Of a DNA stretch of 64,000 nt, positions 60,044 to 64,000 are shown one piece after another. Position numbers and translations under genes: made by a program. The DNA lies in assembly GCA_040753795.1 (NCBI GenBank), contig JBFMDX010000001.1, positions 310,001 to 374,000 on the forward strand. Direction: 5' to 3'. The notes beneath the pieces were generated by a model. That model was given only the letters and a program-made list of their open reading frames with translations. It did not search any database and was not told the origin of the DNA. The stretch is from Thermodesulfobacteriota bacterium. GTDB lineage: Bacteria; Desulfobacterota; Desulfobacteria; Desulfobacterales; Desulfosudaceae. Within the stretch, counting starts at the first letter, position 1. Every line of letters starts with the position of its first letter.

Positions 60044-60421
60044 TTAGGCCTTCACGGCGATACAGTCGATTTCGACCAGTGCGCCCAGGGGAAGGGCCGC
60101 CACCTGAATGGTGGCCCGCGCGGGTTTGTGCGGTCCGAAAAAGTCGGCGTAAATCCGATTGACAACGGGAAAGTGGTTCATGTCGGCCAGAAAAACCGTG
60201 GCTCTGACGACGTCTCCGGGGGCAAATCCCGCCGCTTCGAGTACGGCCGCCAGGTTGGTCAGCACCTGCCGGGTCTGGCCGTCGATATCATCTCCGGCCA
60301 TTTTCCCGGTTTCGGGAACGAGTCCGATTTGTCCGGAGCAGAACAGCATGTTTCCGGTTTTAACGGCCTGCGAATACGGACCGACCGCGACCGGTGCCTT
60401 TACGGTTGAGACATATTCCAT
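60044..60421 (-). CDS. RidA (YjgF/YER057c) family reactive-imine deaminase
   Basis: From the ATG at 60421 the protein is 125 residues; a GTG at 60430 would overlap the phosphomannomutase stop. The RidA signature is VGPYSQAVKTGNMLFCSGQI, then QTRQVLTNLAAVLEAAGFAP, with the active-site Arg in KPARATIQVAALPLGALVEI. The family hydrolyses reactive enamine/imine intermediates. It is 19 nt upstream of the MFS gene. Confidence 0.93.
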   Translation of the reverse strand: MEYVSTVKAPVAVGPYSQAVKTGNMLFCSGQIGLVPETGKMAGDDIDGQTRQVLTNLAAVLEAAGFAPGDVVRATVFLADMNHFPVVNRIYADFFGPHKPARATIQVAALPLGALVEIDCIAVKA

Positions 60422-60426
60422 GGGGA

Positions 60427-61776
60427 TCACCGTTGTTTGTACTTTTCCACCACGCCTTCCACCAGCGACCGGATGTCGGACAGCCGCTGCCCGGTCAGGG
60501 CTTCAAATCGTAAGACCAGCGCCGGCTGGGTGTTGGAGGCGCGAACCAGGCCCCAGCCGTCATCAAACAGAACCCTGACCCCGTCAATGTCGATCACATG
60601 GTACCGGGCCTTCAAGTCATCCCGCACCCTGTCGACCAGATCGAATTTTTCATCGTCCGGACAGTCGACCCGGATCTCCGGCGTGGTGAAGGTTTCGGGG
60701 ATGTCGGCCAGAAGGTCCGACAGGGGTCGGCCGAAGTCGGCCATCAGTTCCAGCAGCCGGCAGGAGGCGTAGATGGCGTCGTCAAATCCCAGGTACCGGT
60801 CGGCGAAGAAAATGTGGCCGCTCATCTCCCCCGCCAGTTCCGCCTTCTCCTGTTTCATTTTGGTTTTGATCAGGGAGTGGCCGGCTTTCCACATGATGGC
60901 CTGTCCGCCGTGACGGCGGATATCATCGTACAGCACCTGGGAGCATTTGACTTCCGAGACAAAGGTGGCGCCCGGCTTGCGGGATAGAATTTCCCGGGCA
61001 AAGAGGATCATCAGCCGGTCTCCATAGATGATCCGGCCGGTTTCATCCACCACGCCGATGCGGTCCCCGTCGCCGTCATAACCGATGCCCAGGTCCAGTT
61101 TTTTCCCCCGCACCAGGGAGATCAGATCCGTCAGGTTGTCCGGAATGGTCGGATCGGCCTCATGATTCGGAAAGCGGCCGTCCATGTCGCAGTAAAGGTC
61201 GTGGGTTTCGCAGCCCAGGTCCCGCAGGATCGGTACGGCCACCACCCCGGCGGTCCCGTTGCCGGCATCGACCGCGACCCGCAGGGGCCTGCTCAGGGAG
61301 ACGCCCTTTTTAACAAAGGACTTATAAGGCGTGACCGCGTCCGCCGGCGATAAGGCGCCAGCGCCTTTTAAAAAGGACCGGCTGTCGATCATATCCCTTA
61401 TTTTCAGGATTTCCCGGCCGAAGATGGAGTCCAGACCCAGGCAGAGCTTGAATCCGTTGTAGGCCGGCGGATTGTGGCTGGCGGTCACCATGATGCCCCC
61501 GCCCGTCGAGAAATGATGGATGGCAAAGTAGAAAACCGGTGTGGGACAGACGCCGATGTCCAGCACATCGCAACCCGTTTCACGCAACCCCCGGATGATC
61601 TGCCCGGCGTAAGCATCCGATGTCAGCCGGCAGTCACGGCCGACAGCCGCCAGAGACCGGCCATGTTTTTGCAGGTAGGTGCCGATGGCCTTTCCCAGCA
61701 GCAGCACGTCGTCCCCGCTGAAATCTTCTTCCGCGATTCCACGGATATCATATTCCCTGAAAATCCTGGGATTCAT
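60427..61776 (-). CDS. Phosphomannomutase/phosphoglucomutase
   Basis: The ATG at 61776 is chosen because it starts MNPRIFREYDIRGIAEEDFS, the standard opening, and gives 449 residues, the usual length. The catalytic phosphoserine lies in VTASHNPPAYNGFK (Ser at about residue 100). The metal-binding loop is GIGYDGDGDRIGVVD, the sugar loop is AELAGEMSGHIFFAD and the phosphate loop is VRASNTQPALVLRFEA. It makes GDP-mannose or glucose-1-phosphate precursors, in keeping with LPS biosynthesis in the same operon. It is the first gene of the minus-strand unit. Confidence 0.93.
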   Translation of the reverse strand: MNPRIFREYDIRGIAEEDFSGDDVLLLGKAIGTYLQKHGRSLAAVGRDCRLTSDAYAGQIIRGLRETGCDVLDIGVCPTPVFYFAIHHFSTGGGIMVTASHNPPAYNGFKLCLGLDSIFGREILKIRDMIDSRSFLKGAGALSPADAVTPYKSFVKKGVSLSRPLRVAVDAGNGTAGVVAVPILRDLGCETHDLYCDMDGRFPNHEADPTIPDNLTDLISLVRGKKLDLGIGYDGDGDRIGVVDETGRIIYGDRLMILFAREILSRKPGATFVSEVKCSQVLYDDIRRHGGQAIMWKAGHSLIKTKMKQEKAELAGEMSGHIFFADRYLGFDDAIYASCRLLELMADFGRPLSDLLADIPETFTTPEIRVDCPDDEKFDLVDRVRDDLKARYHVIDIDGVRVLFDDGWGLVRASNTQPALVLRFEALTGQRLSDIRSLVEGVVEKYKQR

Positions 61777-62023
61777 GTGTCCTGTCCTCATCTGGCCGCC
61801 CGCAGAGACGGCCCGTGTCTTTATCCGGAGATTATCCTGCCGTCGCGGAAATTGCAAGGCACTCTCCCGGCTTGGGTACTTTTTTGCGGCCGATCCTTCC
61901 GGTAGCAGGGTCGGCCATCCTGCGTAATGTCCTTGAACCCCGGGGGCGTTTATGGTAATAATGCCATAAATAAAAAGGTTTGTGTGGAAACGACCATCAA
62001 TCCGACAATCATGGGCTGACGTT

Positions 62024-63841
62024 ATGGACGATGAACTTCAAAAAATATTGCCACCCAAGAAAATCTGCCAGCTGCTTCTCAAAAAAGGGGTAATCAGCCG
62101 GAGCAGCGCCGAAGAAATCCTCAAAAACCAGCACAGTGTCAGGGAATCGCTGGAAAAACGGAGAAGCGTCCGGGCGGCTTCGGCGCCATCGGGTATCCGG
62201 ATTAATAACCCGGTTACCATCGTGGATGTTATCGTGGCCATGAATCTGCCCCGGAGCGACAAGGAGATCGGGCAGGTGGATGAGGAGCTGATTTTTCAGC
62301 TCCTGGCCGACGAATGGGGCATCCCCTACAAGAAGATCGATCCGGTCAAGCTCGATCTGGAGCTGGTCACCAACACCATCCCTCGTTCCTTTGCCATGAA
62401 CTATCTGGCGGTTCCCATTGCTATTGAAAAGAACAGCCTGATCGTCGCAACTCCCAACCCGTTTAACATGGAAGTCCTCAACGATATCGCCCGCGTGGCT
62501 CATAAGCGGGTGGCCCCGGTGGTCAGCACCAAATCGGATATCATCCGCACGATCAATGAATTTTTCGGTTTCAAGAGGTCCATCGCGGCGGCGGCGATTC
62601 AGTTTGAAGCGCCGGCCGTGGATCTGGGCAATCTGGAGCAGTTCGTCAGCATGGTCGGCGAGGATGAACTTCCCTCCAACGACAGCCATATCGTCAACGC
62701 CGTCAACCATCTTTTCGCCTATGCCTTTGACCAGCGCGCCAGCGACATTCATATCGAGCCGAAACGGAACGTGACCGAGATCCGGATGCGGATCGACGGT
62801 GTTCTGCATTCGGTGTATAAAATCCCCAAAAAAGTTCATTACGCCATCGTCAGCCGCATCAAGAACATGGCCCGGATGGACATGGCGGAAAAACGGAAAC
62901 CCCAGGACGGTCGCATCAAGATGGAACGGGATAAAACCGAGGCGGAAATCCGCGTGTCCACGGTACCCGTCGCTTTCGGCGAAAAACTGGTCATGCGCGT
63001 CATGGACCCGGAAATCCTGATGCAGAATGTGGAAGGACTCGGCTTTGCCAAGGATGAACTGGCCGCGTATCAGCAGATTATCAACAAGCCCAACGGGGTC
63101 CTCCTGGTCTGCGGTCCCACGGGAAGCGGCAAGTCCACGACCCTGTATTCCACCCTGCGGTACCTGTCTACGCCGGACGTGAATATTGTGACCGTGGAAG
63201 ATCCCATCGAAATGATTCATGAACAGTTCAACCAGATCGCGGTTCAGCCCCTGGCCGGCATCACTTTCGGGTCCATTCTGCGGCATATCCTGCGCCAGGA
63301 CCCGGACATCATCATGATCGGTGAAATGAGAGACCTGGAGACGGCCCAGAACGCGGTTCAGGCGTCGTTGACCGGTCACTTTGTCATGTCCACGCTGCAC
63401 ACCAACGACGCGCCGTCGGCCATTGTCCGGCTGCTGGACATGGGGATTCAGCATTTTCTCATTCAGGCCACCCTGGCCGGCGTGATGGCCCAGCGCCTGG
63501 TCAGGCGGATCTGCAATGACTGCCGGGAATCGTTCGAGATGGACGCGCATGAAATGGAAGCAATGGGCATTCAGACCGGGAAGGTCGGACATATCCGGCT
63601 GTATCACGGCCGGGGGTGCGTCAAGTGCCGTAACACGGGCTATCGCGGAAGAATCGGTATTTTTGAACTGATGCCTTACAGTGAGGCCATCAGAAAGGTG
63701 ACGACGGCGCGGGCCGATCTGCACAAAATACAGGCCATCAGCCGGGATGAGGGCATGCACACCCTGCGGGAGGACGCCATCAGAAAAATGCTCAACGGCG
63801 ACACCACCTATCAGGAGGTCCTCCGGGTGACCTGGGAATAG
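62024..63841 (+). CDS. Type II secretion/type IV pilus assembly ATPase (GspE/PilB/MshE-like)
   Basis: From the ATG at 62024 the protein is 605 residues; a GTG at 61982 would add 14. The N-terminal MshEN-like domain (LPPKKICQLLLKKGVISRSS) is followed by the ATPase. Walker A is GPTGSGKSTTLYST (about 364-377), Asp box VEDPIEMIHEQFNQ, Walker B DPDIIMIGEMRDLE, His box STLHTNDAPSAIVRLL. A tetracysteine zinc motif, CNDC and CVKC, lies at about 497 and 533. It is divergent from the phosphomannomutase gene, with a 247-nt gap. No other pilin or secretin genes are in the window. Confidence 0.93.
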   Translation: MDDELQKILPPKKICQLLLKKGVISRSSAEEILKNQHSVRESLEKRRSVRAASAPSGIRINNPVTIVDVIVAMNLPRSDKEIGQVDEELIFQLLADEWGIPYKKIDPVKLDLELVTNTIPRSFAMNYLAVPIAIEKNSLIVATPNPFNMEVLNDIARVAHKRVAPVVSTKSDIIRTINEFFGFKRSIAAAAIQFEAPAVDLGNLEQFVSMVGEDELPSNDSHIVNAVNHLFAYAFDQRASDIHIEPKRNVTEIRMRIDGVLHSVYKIPKKVHYAIVSRIKNMARMDMAEKRKPQDGRIKMERDKTEAEIRVSTVPVAFGEKLVMRVMDPEILMQNVEGLGFAKDELAAYQQIINKPNGVLLVCGPTGSGKSTTLYSTLRYLSTPDVNIVTVEDPIEMIHEQFNQIAVQPLAGITFGSILRHILRQDPDIIMIGEMRDLETAQNAVQASLTGHFVMSTLHTNDAPSAIVRLLDMGIQHFLIQATLAGVMAQRLVRRICNDCRESFEMDAHEMEAMGIQTGKVGHIRLYHGRGCVKCRNTGYRGRIGIFELMPYSEAIRKVTTARADLHKIQAISRDEGMHTLREDAIRKMLNGDTTYQEVLRVTWE

Positions 63842-63847
63842 CGGCTT

Positions 63848-64000
63848 TTACAGGGTGCTTTTAAACAAATCCCCGCTGCTGATAGGCTTTATCGATTTGG
63901 TGATGATGGCGGTCGCTGTTGTCTCTTTGGTGAGCAGCACAATGGCTTCGCCGAAGACAAACTGGTCAAGCATCACTTCTTTCCCGTCGATTTCTCCCCT
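63848..64000 (-). CDS. Partial unknown protein (5' end outside the window)
   Basis: The minus strand is open for 50 codons from the right edge to a TAA at 63848-63850. The visible C-terminus reads RGEIDGKEVMLDQFVFGEAI, then VLLTKETTATAIITKSIKPI and SSGDLFKSTL. It looks like real protein with alternating beta strands, but no motif is recognised. It is convergent with the GspE/PilB-type gene, 6 nt away. Confidence 0.55.
   Translation of the reverse strand, partial: RGEIDGKEVMLDQFVFGEAIVLLTKETTATAIITKSIKPISSGDLFKSTL

Overview
The window looks like a chromosomal segment of a Gram-negative strict anaerobe, most likely a sulfate-reducer-like member of the Desulfobacterota. The basis is lipid A and LPS export genes (LpxK, LptF, LptG) alongside a tungsten aldehyde:ferredoxin oxidoreductase, a two-subunit ADP-forming acyl-CoA synthetase, many low-potential Fe-S proteins and a phasin-like protein. 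Most genes are GC-rich. The CRISPR interference genes are visibly more AT-rich. The taxonomic placement is inference, because no rRNA or ribosomal protein gene is present.

Layout. 1-3480: MinD/CooC-type Fe-S ATPases, a metallo-beta-lactamase-fold protein, and a divergent DUF134 regulator with a DUF5320 protein. 3.6-5.8 kb: ADP-forming acyl-CoA synthetase operon. 6.0-8.1 kb: HPt protein, response-regulator phosphatase and RsbW-like kinase (partner-switch signalling). 8.3-17.1 kb: GTPase, two amidohydrolases, outer-membrane protein, chemoreceptor plus solute-binding protein, Nudix protein and a Cys-rich protein. 17.2-19.65 kb: aldehyde:ferredoxin oxidoreductase with a four-cluster ferredoxin. 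19.77 kb: tRNA-Arg(CCT). 20.0-25.6 kb: phasin, Hsp70-TPR fusion, AlbA/Schlafen-type regulator and a small unknown gene. 26.05-41.0 kb: a complete type I-F2 (I-Fv) CRISPR-Cas locus (cas1, cas2-3, cas7fv, cas5fv, cas6f) followed by an array of 140 repeats. 41.5-48.8 kb: accessory region with GNAT, an unrecognised gene, an XRE/ImmA-controlled AAA-DUF1257-DUF2997 module, a transporter relic, VapBC and a CxxCxxCC protein. 49.0-55.45 kb: Fe-S protein with two FAD oxidoreductases, an AsmA-like protein and a ferredoxin. 55.46-61.78 kb (minus): phosphomannomutase, RidA, MFS, LptF, LptG, LpxK. 62.0-63.8 kb: GspE/PilB-type ATPase. A partial gene closes the window.

How it fits together. The 20-48 kb stretch behaves like a defence or stress island. 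Three separate genes in it (Hsp70-TPR, the cas operon and the unrecognised 42059-43045 gene) have the same 19-bp palindrome TGTGAC-N7-GTCACA upstream, which suggests one regulator. Next to it, the regulator/metallopeptidase/AAA/DUF1257/DUF2997 module carries its own 17-bp palindrome (GTTCGAN5TCGAAC) three times, one copy sitting on a promoter that seems to give a leaderless repressor mRNA. This module is my best candidate for an undescribed system.

Limits. All calls come from reading the sequence and from remembered family features. No database search was run. Promoters and operators are pattern matches only.
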